This document shows, one piece after another, positions 1 through 7,651 of a stretch of 10,208 bases of DNA (position 1 is its first letter; the number at the start of each line of letters is the position of its first letter). Source of the DNA: Acanthaster planci (taxonomy: Eukaryota; Echinodermata; Asteroidea; Valvatida; Acanthasteridae); assembly GCF_001949145.1 (NCBI RefSeq), contig NW_019091454.1, forward strand, positions 853,274-863,481, read 5' to 3'. Below the pieces are notes generated by a model. The model was not told where the DNA came from. It saw nothing but the letters and a program-made list of their open reading frames with translations, and searched no databases. Both the position numbers and the translations under genes were made by a program.

Positions 1-1
1 A

Positions 2-178
2 TAGGCACGTCGCAGCCTCTTTATTAGGGTACAGGTCAAGAAATGGTAATAAAGCAGATGACTGTACTGGAGTATATGCTGGGCAGCATAAACAGTGGGT
101 TTTATTAATGCAAGTTTTTGAGATGTTCGGGTTACAAGGACTAGGAGTGGGAAGTAGCGCCTTAGCGGCGGGAGACAT
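2..178 (-). CDS. Start of RT-type ORF of the YR retrotransposon (partial)
   Basis: An open frame of 59 codons runs from ATG at 178 to the window edge with no stop. It is too short at this edge to stand out as a complete ORF. The translation contains LLPFLDLYPNKEAA near its end. This resembles the conserved block preceding the reverse transcriptase in DIRS/Ngaro proteins (TPV-x-LLxxL-x-YP-x3-A-x2-L, usually followed by GF-x2-GF). The ATG overlaps the end of the gag frame by 17 nt (gag stop at 162-164), so the two ORFs are tightly coupled and in different frames, a usual retroelement arrangement. The catalytic YxDD box of RT lies outside the window. The start codon is inferred from that overlap; the first 35 or so residues show no recognisable motif. 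Confidence 0.55.
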   Translation of the reverse strand, partial: MSPAAKALLPTPSPCNPNISKTCINKTHCLCCPAYTPVQSSALLPFLDLYPNKEAATCL

Positions 179-644
179 TAGATTTGCTGTTTTGTGCTGT
201 GTATGAGGCGCCCCCAGGTTCGGGGGATTGGCAGGAGGAACACTTGTGGGCGTACTTGCATTGGGAATTGGTACACCCTGTACGGTTGAATGCGAAACAA
301 AATCCGGATCCACTGGACGAAGCCCTGCCACGAAAGGAGTTGAAAGGGTGCTGCTTGGGAAAGCTAGAATTGACCCCTTTTTGGGTCTCAAGGCTGAAGC
401 TGGGGCAAGCGGGGGCGGTCACAAACAGGGCCCACAGTTCGCCGTCAATGATAGCCCAGGATCTATTAGGGTGGAATTGTTGGCGCAACCTGAATTGGCA
501 ATCGTATTCTAACCAGCCCTTACCCGCAAACCGCGCTGCGGCCATCCTAATCACATGCATGTACTTAAGGAGTTCTTGGGCCCGCTCGGGGTGCACACCG
601 ATAAATATCGAGGAAAAGACAAGAAAAGAATCCGTCCAGCCCAA
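162..644 (-). CDS. Gag core with CCCH zinc finger (downstream frame)
   Basis: This 160-codon frame encodes the conserved part of a DIRS/Ngaro-type gag. GWTDSFLVF at residues 2-10, HPERAQELLKY at 18-28, WLEYDCQFR at 44-52 and W-A-I-I-D-G-E-L-W at 63-71 are the typical capsid-like blocks. Residues 116-133 form a C-x7-C-x4-C-x3-H zinc finger followed by a C-x2-C pair at 135/138, likely for nucleic-acid binding in the particle. The first codon is TTG, not ATG, and the frame is open further upstream, so this is probably not an independent gene. It continues the 565-1671 frame after a +1 shift near 640-647 (minus strand CTTTTGGG). Its stop at 162-164 overlaps the next ORF. Confidence 0.7.
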   Translation of the reverse strand: MGWTDSFLVFSSIFIGVHPERAQELLKYMHVIRMAAARFAGKGWLEYDCQFRLRQQFHPNRSWAIIDGELWALFVTAPACPSFSLETQKGVNSSFPKQHPFNSFRGRASSSGSGFCFAFNRTGCTNSQCKYAHKCSSCQSPEPGGASYTAQNSKSNVSRR

Positions 645-1671
645 AAGTAGATGTAATTCGGGGCTTTTTCTTGGTGTCTTTCAATAGTAACTGCCCAGAG
701 TTGTCAAAACTAAGTGTGAGGTTTGAATTGGGGGAACTGTGAAAGTGGCGCTCCAGAAGCAGATCTAATTCAATGAATTCACTTTTTATGATCCTCTCTC
801 TAGTACTACCTAGAATTGTAGCCCCCAAGGGATCACAAACTGAAACTAAGGGACCCTCATCCACCCGTTGTGTAGAGGTGTTGTGCCAAGCAAAAGGAGG
901 CCCCTGAATAGGAATGCCATACTCACCAAGAGGGCGGTGACTCGAGCCAGGCACCACTGAACTTGGAGGGGATCCGACCCCACATGCTCCACCTGGTCGT
1001 GGTGGAAGAGATGGTACACCTGTGGGTTGGGATGTCACCGTAGCTGGGGCTCCAGAAACGACCTGCTGAAGGGGAAGAGCATCAAGACTGCGCCTGCTGG
1101 GATGAGTTGATGGATGACTAATCGACCGAACGATCGGCGCTGACGATGCTGGAACGGCTGGCGGGCACTCTAGACCGATCGTTTGCGACTGGCATTGGCA
1201 AGACTGGCAAGTTCCTGAGGGACCAAGTTGGCTTAATTCTGGCAGTGGAGCGCCGAGTGAACGTTGAGGAAGGGGCCCCTGAGATACCAGCACTGGAATT
1301 GGCTGAACGGAGCTCGGAGGGGCCAACGAAGACGCTACACTTGGGGCCGGAACGGGCGACGAGGTCGGCTGAGGACGGCATGGTGTACATGTTGCAGTGC
1401 TCGCGCTCTGCGAACCCTGGCCACGAGAGGGCGCTGCTACGATCATCTGACTCTGCTGACTTTTTACCACGGGGTCATCAGGGCCGCTGTTAGCATGTAC
1501 GTCTGGCGGGCGTGCAGCCAGTGACAGCGGGGCGAGCAATGCCTGCATAGCTCTGGCCTGTGACCGAGTCTGACGTGGAGGACGTGAAGCGTTGGCTGAA
1601 TTTCCCTTCTTTGCGGCCGCTCCGGTGCTCTCAGGAGCGTTTCTCTTCTGACCTCGTCCGCTCTTCACCAT
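565..1671 (-). CDS. Gag N-terminal Pro/Ser-rich region (upstream frame)
   Basis: The frame opens with ATG at 1671 (MVKSGRGQKRN, basic) and has 368 codons. Residues up to about 290 are rich in Pro, Ser, Gln and Ala and look disordered. The last useful segment (SEFIELDLLLERHF and on to the short I-T-S-T-F stretch) resembles the leader that normally precedes the W-T-x-A-F gag block. After about codon 342 the frame gives only out-of-frame sequence (ending RAGPRTP) while the recognisable gag core continues in the overlapping frame 162-644. A one-base insertion, a sequencing error or a +1 programmed shift could each explain this. The ATG is the natural start because the codons after it are basic and continuous with the leader. 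Confidence 0.6.
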   Translation of the reverse strand: MVKSGRGQKRNAPESTGAAAKKGNSANASRPPRQTRSQARAMQALLAPLSLAARPPDVHANSGPDDPVVKSQQSQMIVAAPSRGQGSQSASTATCTPCRPQPTSSPVPAPSVASSLAPPSSVQPIPVLVSQGPLPQRSLGAPLPELSQLGPSGTCQSCQCQSQTIGLECPPAVPASSAPIVRSISHPSTHPSRRSLDALPLQQVVSGAPATVTSQPTGVPSLPPRPGGACGVGSPPSSVVPGSSHRPLGEYGIPIQGPPFAWHNTSTQRVDEGPLVSVCDPLGATILGSTRERIIKSEFIELDLLLERHFHSSPNSNLTLSFDNSGQLLLKDTKKKPRITSTFGLDGFFSCLFLDIYRCAPRAGPRTP

Positions 1672-2136
1672 CGAGGATTCGAGAAGTTAGGTTGATAGGC
1701 AGGATTTTTGACAAAAATCACGATGTAAACCGAGATGAAATTTTGATGCAAACATGTATGGTGGGGAAAACCAAGAAAGTGACGGCCTTCCCGCGCAAAC
1801 TGGGAAAGCGCGCGACGAAGCCCAGCCTGTGACTGGTCTGATCCGCATACCAGCTGATCCAGCTTGGCATGGACCATACTTAGAATGCCCGTTCTCACTC
1901 CCCCTGGACCCAAATTATGTTCTTCGGAGACGAGCACCGAAAAACTGTATTCTTGGCTCTCACTTTGATAACGATCAAACATCTCGAAGCTACCATAATG
2001 CTGGCTTGAAAACATGTACAAAGTCAATTGGCTAAAATCACCAGTTCAGAAAAACTGCTCCTTTAATGAGAATAGTCCTGATCTTCGGCTGAGGATTACT
2101 ATGAGAACAAAAAAGATTTTTTTTGTCTTCGTTTGA
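1672..2136. other. No gene recognised; probable retroelement 5' flank
   Basis: This stretch should contain the 5' untranslated region and left terminal repeat of the minus-strand retroelement. No inverted or split direct repeat could be identified by eye. A minus-strand open frame at 1665-2027 has no recognisable motif. Composition falls from GC-rich to AT-rich at about 2030-2110, which may mark the element's edge. Confidence 0.35.
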
Positions 2137-2244
2137 TTACAGTTATACCCAAGAATCCAAATATTAAACAATATTTCATAATTTTTAATGTAAATGCAAA
2201 TAATGTGGCATGGCTTCAAAGCTTTGTGTACGTTTTTCTACATA

Positions 2245-2702
2245 CAGTGGAACGCCCCTATAACGAACATGACGGAGTCCACACTAAATGTTCGGTACAG
2301 CGGTGGTTTGGTAGAGCAAAATTTAACTGCCGAACGTTTTGTTGCCATGTTTAATAGCCCCCTCTCTTGTCTAACTGAAGTCTACCTTCTTGTGATACTA
2401 TGATTTGCTGTTTTCCTGATGTTTTGCCGTTGCATTCACGTTTGAGGTTTCTTGAAATGTATCTGTTAATTATTTTTGTTTTTTAATAAATCTAGAGTTA
2501 CAAAATTGATATTTAGTTTATCCTAAAAGTCGTTAAGCTACCACTAACGATCGATCTCTGATGCATGCTGTGGCGAACCTCGGTTGATTTGCAACTACGT
2601 AATGTTCGGTAGGTTTGTGTACAAAATATTGAGAGCAAAGGACGATGTTCAGTACAGCCAAATGTTCAGTATAGCGGTGTTCGGTATAGCGACGTTCCAC
2701 TG
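2245..2702 (-). mobile_element. Tigger/pogo-type MITE (internal-deletion derivative)
   Basis: The 458-bp element starts CAGTGGAACG and ends CGTTCCACTG, the terminal inverted repeats expected of Tigger/pogo elements. The left flank is TA (2243-2244); the right flank is GA, so the TA duplication is intact on one side only. Read on the minus strand, its middle and end match the 3' region of the larger Tigger: 2371-2528 corresponds to 7787-7942, and 2245-2371 to 9836-9963. Its other end (about 2530-2702) must represent the Tigger 5' end, which is missing from the larger copy here. The junction near 2528 joins 5' and 3' sequence with no transposase between. It therefore looks like a non-autonomous deletion derivative mobilised by a Tigger-type transposase. 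Confidence 0.85.
2646..2691 (+). repeat. Triple subterminal motif of the MITE, candidate transposase sites
   Basis: Three nearly contiguous copies of TGTTCRGTAYAGC begin at 2646, 2663 and 2678, spaced 15-17 bp apart. A further copy in the same orientation lies near the other end (TGTTCGGTACAGCGG, 2289-2303), with a shorter version at 2603 and an inverted GAACA at 2265. Related motifs occur in the 3' end of the larger Tigger (9870-9920). Terminal arrays of this kind are plausible binding sites for the HTH domain of the transposase; this is inferred from arrangement only. Confidence 0.5.
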
Positions 2703-3083
2703 GACCTCTGAGTGACTTTGTATTGGGAGCCCATGGGGCTGTCAAAATAAAATTGTCATACTGACATCATCAGGGGTCACGTGACATTAGATTAAAGTTG
2801 CAGTTTGCTTCCTAGGTTTTGTACACATATTTCTACTATGCAATATTATTAGTCCTGAATTTCAAATATCAAATCAAAATATCAAATAATATTTCATAAA
2901 TTGTTTTTCAATATAAACACACAAATCATGTGACATGATTTTAAAGCTGCAGTTTTTCTCCATAGGTTTTGTGCACCTTTTTCTGAAGTCAAAGACTAGT
3001 GCACTCATAAATCTGAATGACTTTGAATTGGGAGCACGTGTAGTCCATCAACTGATGGAGCTGTCAAAATAAATTTGTCATGG

Positions 3084-3107
3084 TGACGTCATCAGGGGTC
3101 ACGTGAC
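3084..3107. promoter_or_regulatory. CRE-like and E-box-like palindromes in repeat unit B
   Basis: TGACGTCA (3084-3091), a perfect CRE/ATF palindrome, is followed at 3098-3107 by GTCACGTGAC, a perfect palindrome containing the CACGTG E-box. Unit A keeps the second (2776-2785) but has TGACATCA instead of the first. They lie about 230 bp upstream of the COG6-like exon, inside a repeat. Regulatory use is only a possibility, as short palindromes also arise by chance. Confidence 0.2.
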
Positions 3108-3337
3108 ACGAGATTAAAGCTGGAGTCTTTTTCCGTAGGTTTTGTTTACCTTTTTTCACTTCACACTTTTATCGATCTTATCGTTGGTTCGCCAGGGGAT
3201 TACTGTGAGAATTCGAGACAAATCAGAGGAAACTTTCCCTTACAAAAATTACAAAGCTGAAAAATTAAAATTCCAAAACAGCTCTGTGTTTGTCCACAAA
3301 CACATTTTGTTTTTTCGTTTTTGTTTGTTTTGCTTAG

Positions 3338-3481
3338 GACCAGGTGGAACTCCTCGTCCCATTGAATTACACTGCCATGAGCCACTTCGCTATGTAGGTG
3401 ATATGTTTGCCTGGTTACATCAGACAACAGCATCCGAAAAGGAGCATATTCACAGTTTCCTTAAACTTGCTTCATCACAGC
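3338..3481 (+). CDS. COG6: Internal exon of COG6 (conserved oligomeric Golgi complex subunit 6)
   Basis: COG6 is a subunit of the COG tethering complex, which acts in retrograde transport within the Golgi. The exon encodes 47 full codons, starting PGGTPRPIE, then [14 protein letters not shown] and TASEKEH. These match what I know of the metazoan COG6 central region ([29 protein letters not shown]). It is preceded by a long T-rich tract ending TTTTGCTTAG and followed by the donor GTAAGTA at 3482. Both boundaries fall after the first base of a codon (phase 1 on both sides; 144 nt), so skipping it would keep the frame. The neighbouring exons are not in the window: the upstream intron appears to extend beyond position 1 and the downstream intron is at least 6.7 kb, both packed with transposons. 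The open frame continues upstream of 3338 but is intronic. Confidence 0.88.
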
Positions 3482-3748
3482 GTAAGTAAACTTTGTACCC
3501 TTTCCATTGTCCTCTCAGTTTTTCCTAACTCATCTTGTCTGTCTGATTTGTAGTCACCTTTACTTGCAACTAATAAAGTAATTTAAAGATGTACATTTAA
3601 CCTGTGATTTAGTTCCAATTAGCAGGAAACAATCTTTTAATCAACTCCTTTTGGAATAGGGTGATGTCTCCACTCAAGACTCAAGTGCATAGTCAGTCAA
3701 TCTGTTTTAATGCATGCTACCCGAATAATAATAATTAATCAACCCTGC
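3482..3748 (+). other. COG6 intron start, no further feature seen
   Basis: The stretch begins with a good splice donor (GTAAGTA) and continues as AT-rich, non-coding sequence. A short AATAATAATAATTAAT run lies at 3724-3739. Nothing else recognisable was found. Confidence 0.5.
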
Positions 3749-4123
3749 CTACAGCAATAGCTGCTCCATTTTGGAGTGCCGAATTACTCGATTAAAAAAA
3801 AAATACGACCAACTATCAAAACCTTCCATGATATCCTCCCTCTGTTCATACTGAAAAGCCTGGTTTAGTCGCTGTACACACAGGGGCTTCCCCTCAGCCA
3901 TGAAAAAATATTCGAGCCGGTCCCTGAGTAAGGCCCATTGAACTGTGTACAAACATCTTCCAGATGTGAGTCCCAAGTGATTGTTTACATCAGGCATGCA
4001 CTTATCAATGGAAATGCCCTCCAAGCACCCTTTCAATGGGGTGGGGCCCCTTTCATGTTTGTGGCTTGGGCTGACCATAGAGACACATGTCTTACATGCA
4101 TTAACCAAATCAGCTGTGCTCAT
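3749..4123 (-). CDS. Unrecognised 124-residue ORF in an inverted-repeat-bounded segment
   Basis: An ATG-started frame on the minus strand encodes 124 residues with balanced composition. No signal peptide, membrane segment or familiar motif is visible. It contains two Cys near the start (A-C-K-T-C-V), a central R-D-R-L-E-Y-F-F and an acidic/aromatic end (EDIMEGFDSW). The last seven codons run through the inverted repeat at 3763-3776. The segment above it on the minus strand (4124-4300) is open only in pieces of other frames, so if this derives from a longer protein it is truncated or frameshifted. A transposon-derived relic is more likely than a host gene because it is enclosed by inverted repeats. 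I cannot name a family. Confidence 0.2.
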   Translation of the reverse strand: MSTADLVNACKTCVSMVSPSHKHERGPTPLKGCLEGISIDKCMPDVNNHLGLTSGRCLYTVQWALLRDRLEYFFMAEGKPLCVQRLNQAFQYEQREDIMEGFDSWSYFFFNRVIRHSKMEQLLL

Positions 4124-4312
4124 AGCCAGTCAGATCTTCGGTTGCACCCCACTTCACCCCCTTCCCCAGCACCTAAAAAAAATTTCAATGCCATTTCTTT
4201 TCTTTGGAAGTGTGGAGGACATCCATGTAGCAACTTTGAACCATTTACCACAGCTTTTGGGTCAAAACAAATACAATTCACAACGTTGTAATACCACTCT
4301 CCAAAATGGAGC
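3763..4312. mobile_element. Candidate ~550-bp element with 14-bp inverted repeats
   Basis: GCTCCATTTTGGAG at 3763-3776 recurs as its exact reverse complement at 4299-4312. A weaker continuation inward is visible (ATTAC shortly inside each end). Each repeat is itself nearly palindromic (CTCCA/TGGAG arms). No clear target-site duplication flanks the pair, so the element type is undetermined. It encloses the minus-strand ORF 3749-4123 almost completely. Confidence 0.4.
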
Positions 4313-4964
4313 GTCTAACTGGCACCGAGGAAATCAGAGGAAACAATGCTGCTTAGGGTTCAGTGACACAAGATATCATTCTGTTGATCATTATTTATTG
4401 TTTAATACAGCAATAATGCAATGAAAATACTATTTCCTTTAAAGATGAACTTTTCTCAGTTCAGTATCTAAGGAGCAAATCAAACTAAATGCAGGTATTG
4501 ATCCAGTGGGGTCAGGAGGTGGAAACTGTCATTTGCTATGAGACCCCCCCAAAAAAATTTAAAAATGGGGAAAATAATAAAAACTACAAAAGTGCACCAT
4601 TGCCTTTGTAATTCTTGGATTCACCCCTGAAATGTTGCCATGTATACAGGCACCATCACACAATAGGAATAAAAATAGATGTCATGATGACATCATCACG
4701 TGTCATGTGACATTACCCTCAATTAGGATACCTAATGTTACAAGGTATAAGATCATTTGAGATGGTATTTTGCAGAAAGGATGGTACAAACTAGATTTTC
4801 CTGATGACTTACACCAAAATTCTTTGACACTTTCAAACCAGAGGTTGATATCACTTAGTCCTCTCATGTTTGTAACTGAAACAGCACAAAGCTGTGGTTG
4901 CTCTTAAAAGTTTTTTAATTCTTCATAATTTTTTTTAAATTCTGACTGTACTAATTCTTAACAT
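4313..4964. other. AT-rich non-coding stretch
   Basis: No gene or RNA feature was recognised. It contains a C8/A7 run at 4543-4557 and a divergent copy of the upstream repeat (listed separately). It is probably part of the COG6 downstream intron. Confidence 0.45.
4671..4715 (+). repeat. Divergent dispersed copy of the intronic repeat
   Basis: AAAATAGATGTCATGATGAC followed by ATCATCACGTGTCATGTGACATTA aligns with the CAAAATAAAATTGTCATACTGACATCATCAGGGGTCACGTGACATTA-type block at 2746-2789. The similarity shows that the 2.1-3.2 kb repeat is also interspersed on the other side of the exon. Confidence 0.5.
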
Positions 4965-5147
4965 GTGCTGCTAGGTAAAATATCTCTACCCATAGGAAGT
5001 CTTCAACAAAATGGATTTCCAGGAGTGTTTCCTTCACCAGACAAGTCTGGCAAGAAAGCTTTCAGTGGACCCACTGTTACTTCATTATTCCACTACGTTC
5101 AACCTTCCCAAACAGTCAATACATTTGCAAATTTCCCACGCATCTAG
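4965..5147 (+). other. Orphan open frame with exon-like composition
   Basis: A 60-codon open frame ends at TAG (5145-5147). From the ATAG at about 4993-4996 onward the residues are Gly/Pro/Ser/Phe-rich and varied (GSLQQNGFPGVFPSPDKSGK), unlike the surrounding AT-rich intron. A TACCCATAG preceding this could serve as a weak splice acceptor. It does not resemble the COG6 region that should follow the exon at 3338-3481, nor any family I recognise. It could be an alternative terminal exon, a transposon relic or chance. Confidence 0.15.
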
Positions 5148-6100
5148 TGTTATCGCTGAAAACACTTGATCATCCATGGTGCACCCTGACCTCCCACAGT
5201 GTATTGCGGTCATGCCACCAATTTCGTCCTTTTCTTTAATAGCACCGTAACATAACGGATATGTCTTTTAGGCATTTTCGAGTTTAAAAGTTTACTGTTC
5301 TTGCTACACGGTTCTGTGTCAACTTGATCATCAGTTACTTCTTTTGAATAAAATATTCTCTTGATTTCACCTATTTTTTGGTAAGAGTGTGGTTTTACAT
5401 ATTTTTGGGGCTTTTCTTTCTTCAGTTTCTGTGTCTACGGGCTTTGGAAAATATATGCTAGTATATCAATTTATAGAAACTGAAAAATCACCTGACCTAA
5501 AAGAGAAATATCCTGCCAAAAATTGACCCATCATTTCCGAAAATCTAAAATACATGAAGAACAGTGCGATGAGGCAGTCTCGTACGCAGATGAAAGTTTA
5601 CGGTTTGAAATTTTATGGTAGTCCATCGGTAAATGCTGAAATAAAAAACAGATAAAAATATTTTACAATTAAGTAATAATTGAAAGCAACATTCTCCTTC
5701 AATTTCGAAAGATCCTAATTTTTTAACTTACCTTTGCTGACAACAACTGTGTGATGTCAACTCAACGGAATCTGGAAAACCCATCAACTGCAAGGAGGTA
5801 AATCTATGCAATGTTGCACAATCTTGTTTTCACGTAAGCACAGGCAGTGAAAACAAACGTGCATGAACAGGGAGACCTAGGTATGATATCGCCGGAAGTG
5901 CTGTTAAGAGAATTTGTTTTTTTACCTATCTCCATGTGACTTTTCCTAAATATTACTTGAAGATGACAAAGGTAAAATTCCAACATGAGTGTTTCATTGG
6001 GTGGTTTCAGTTAGGAATTATTCTTCCAAAAATTATCGCACGTGATAGGACGGCCCTGTGTAAAATTCCCATAGGAGGACCTTGCGAGGGTTCCGGAAGC
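5148..6100. other. Non-coding stretch, Tigger 5' boundary not found
   Basis: No gene is recognisable. I searched for the Tigger 5' end as represented in the MITE (CAGTGGAACGTCGC and the following GAACA repeats, or GGTTCGCCACAG) and did not find it on either strand. The large Tigger is therefore either truncated at its 5' side or has diverged beyond recognition. Confidence 0.4.
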
Positions 6101-6920
6101 TCGCTGTGTGATCTTTTACTTTCAGGCTCTATTGCTCAAGAATACGAGATTTGCCGCTCAATGGTCAATGAAATCTACAAGTTGCCGCAGGACAACATCA
6201 TGGAATTTCTGGATACCCAGATAGACACCCCAGTTGGCATGATGCAGAAGAAGATGCTGCAGCTTCAACTGGCTGGTTGAAGAGATTTAAAGAAAGGCAC
6301 GGGATATGCAAACTTACCATGTCAGGAGAGTGCCTATCCATGCCAAGTGAGGATTCCATGTCCGAGTTCCAAAACTCATATCATCGCTACCTAGATGAAA
6401 GAGAACTGTTGCCAGAGCAGTGCTACAATGCTGATGAAACTGGTTTGTTTTGGAGACTTGCTACTCAACGAAACTCTCGCCCATAGCCGTGAGAGCAACG
6501 CACTGGGCCACAAGCAGGCAAAGGACCAGGTGACACTGCTCTGCTGCACCAATGAAACTGGTGACCACAAGCTGAAAATTACCATGTTGGGCAAGGCTAG
6601 AAACCCACAATGTTTTCATCACATTGACCACAAGACCTTGCCCGTTGTCTACAAGAGCCAAGCAAATGCATGGGTGGAATCAGAACTGGTCAAGCACTTG
6701 GTTCTTCCAAGAGTTTGTCCCACAAGTGAAACATTTCCTGACAAATAAGAACATGCCTCATAAGGCAGTTCTACTGCTTGACATCTGCTCAGGACACATG
6801 CCCAAGAACCCCTTCATGAGCCACTGTGGGAGAATTCAGTGCAAGTTTCTTCCTCCAAACACTACATCGAAGATGCAGCCGATGGACTATGGTGTGATGC
6901 AGCCCACAAAGAAAGTCTGC

Positions 6921-6956
6921 CAGAAACATCTTCTCTGCCAGAAACATCTTCTCTGC
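6921..6956 (+). repeat. 18-bp in-frame tandem duplication in the transposase relic
   Basis: CAGAAACATCTTCTCTGC occurs twice back to back (6921-6938, 6939-6956), repeating six residues (QKHLLC) just after the third catalytic Asp block. The copies are identical, so the duplication is recent compared with the frameshifts or has been preserved by chance. Confidence 0.9.
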
Positions 6957-7520
6957 CGGGTATTAGACGACAATGTGGACACTGACTTCAGTTTTGAAGT
7001 CTGTCACTCTCAAGGACTTATGCTACATGATTGCGGAAGTATAAAAAGTGGAAGCATGGCAAGGAGTCAAGCCAAAATGCATTCAAGATGCCTGGTAGAA
7101 GACCTTTGGCACTCCAGTTCAAAGCAACGATACGGCAGAAGATGATGATTGAAGTACCCCTTGCACAGCTGGTTTGGCTGCTTGGAAACCAAGGGAACTT
7201 GGAAGGGATGCGTCAACCAGCAGTTACTGCTGCATGGGAAGCCCTCGATGACAATATGCCAACGGATGCCGAAATGGAATGGAGTGATGATGAGATTGTG
7301 CAGGCTGTGACAGGAGGGCCTGTTCCAGTGGCAGATCCGATCTCTGGGGATTATAGTGATGACAAAGCAGAGCTTCCCCCACTTGCTACTGAGGCCCTGG
7401 CAGGTTTTGGTCTTGTTCTGCGCTTTCTATAAATCTCAGGAAAACATTGACCCCATAACAATCCTCAACACGCAGTACATCAAGAATGTCATCAGATGGA
7501 AGAGAGATGAGGCAATGAAG

Positions 7521-7544
7521 CAGAAAAAGCTGACAGACTTTTTC
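7521..7544 (+). other. PIP-box-like motif (QKKLTDFF)
   Basis: The translation Q-K-K-L-T-D-F-F fits the PCNA-interacting consensus Q-x-x-[ILM]-x-x-[FY]-[FY]. It sits near the C-terminus of the transposase relic in the frame that ends at 7652. PCNA binding through such a motif has been described for the pogo transposase of Drosophila; here the motif is seen and the function inferred. Confidence 0.6.
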
Positions 7545-7651
7545 AAGATGTGTACGGCCTCCATCAGCTTAAAACCAAACGGTTCTTTTCAGAGATCCTG
7601 TGCAACTGCTCTGAGCCCCAATCCACTCCCTCAAAAAGGGATAGAAATGTA

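Larger units (their letters stand above)
1..1671 (-). mobile_element. DIRS/Ngaro-type YR retrotransposon, 5' coding part
   Basis: Three minus-strand reading frames follow one another in the order expected of tyrosine-recombinase (YR) retrotransposons: a long Pro/Ser-rich leader, a gag core with a CCCH zinc finger, then the start of an RT-type ORF that overlaps the gag stop and leaves the window at position 1. The segment is clearly richer in G+C than the rest of the window, which suits a more recent foreign insertion. The 5' terminal repeat should lie to the right of 1671 but no boundary could be recognised there. The RT, RNase H and recombinase domains lie outside the window. The assignment rests on the gag pattern (W-T-D-S-F, H-P-E, L-L-K-Y, Y-D-x2-F-R, C-x7-C-x4-C-x3-H) and the following L-L-P-F-L-D-x-Y-P block, which I know from DIRS/Ngaro proteins. 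LTR retroelements are a less likely alternative. Confidence 0.7.
2137..3165 (+). repeat. Tandem duplication of a ~310-bp unit, first unit split by a MITE
   Basis: Two units align. Unit A runs about 2137-2850 with the MITE at 2245-2702 removed, and unit B about 2855-3165. Shared blocks include CAATATTTCATAA, GACTTTG-x-ATTGGGAGC (2713 and 3019), GCTGTCAAAATAAA, GGGGTCACGTGAC (2773 and 3095) and AGGTTTTGT. Equivalent points in the two units are about 306 bp apart. Each unit also holds a smaller internal repeat of about 55 bp (GTGACAT...TTAAAG...TTTTGT...TTTTTCT), giving four copies at about 2205-2240, 2779-2837, 2925-2990 and 3099-3157. It lies in the intron just upstream of the COG6-like exon. 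No coding capacity is evident. It may be a satellite or an older interspersed repeat duplicated in place. Confidence 0.75.

Noticed and set aside
184-687. Plus-strand open frames opposite the gag (184-687, 228-512)
   Set aside because: They are shadows of the GC-rich minus-strand gag, which shows conserved motifs; the plus-strand products show none.
1146-1832. Plus-strand frames and a second minus-strand frame over the Pro-rich gag leader
   Set aside because: Low-complexity GC-rich sequence keeps several frames open by chance, and no motif was seen.
1665-2027. 120-residue minus-strand ORF to the right of gag
   Set aside because: It overlaps the gag start in another frame, lies where a 5' untranslated region is expected, and shows no known motif.
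5067-5080. CAGTGGACCCACTG as a possible Tigger 5' end
   Set aside because: It is a short palindrome that lacks the GAACGTCGC continuation and the GAACA repeats seen at the true 5' end in the MITE, and there is no suitable TA boundary.
6391-6661. Minus-strand ORFs opposite the transposase relic
   Set aside because: They mirror the conserved DDE-domain blocks on the plus strand and have no motif of their own.
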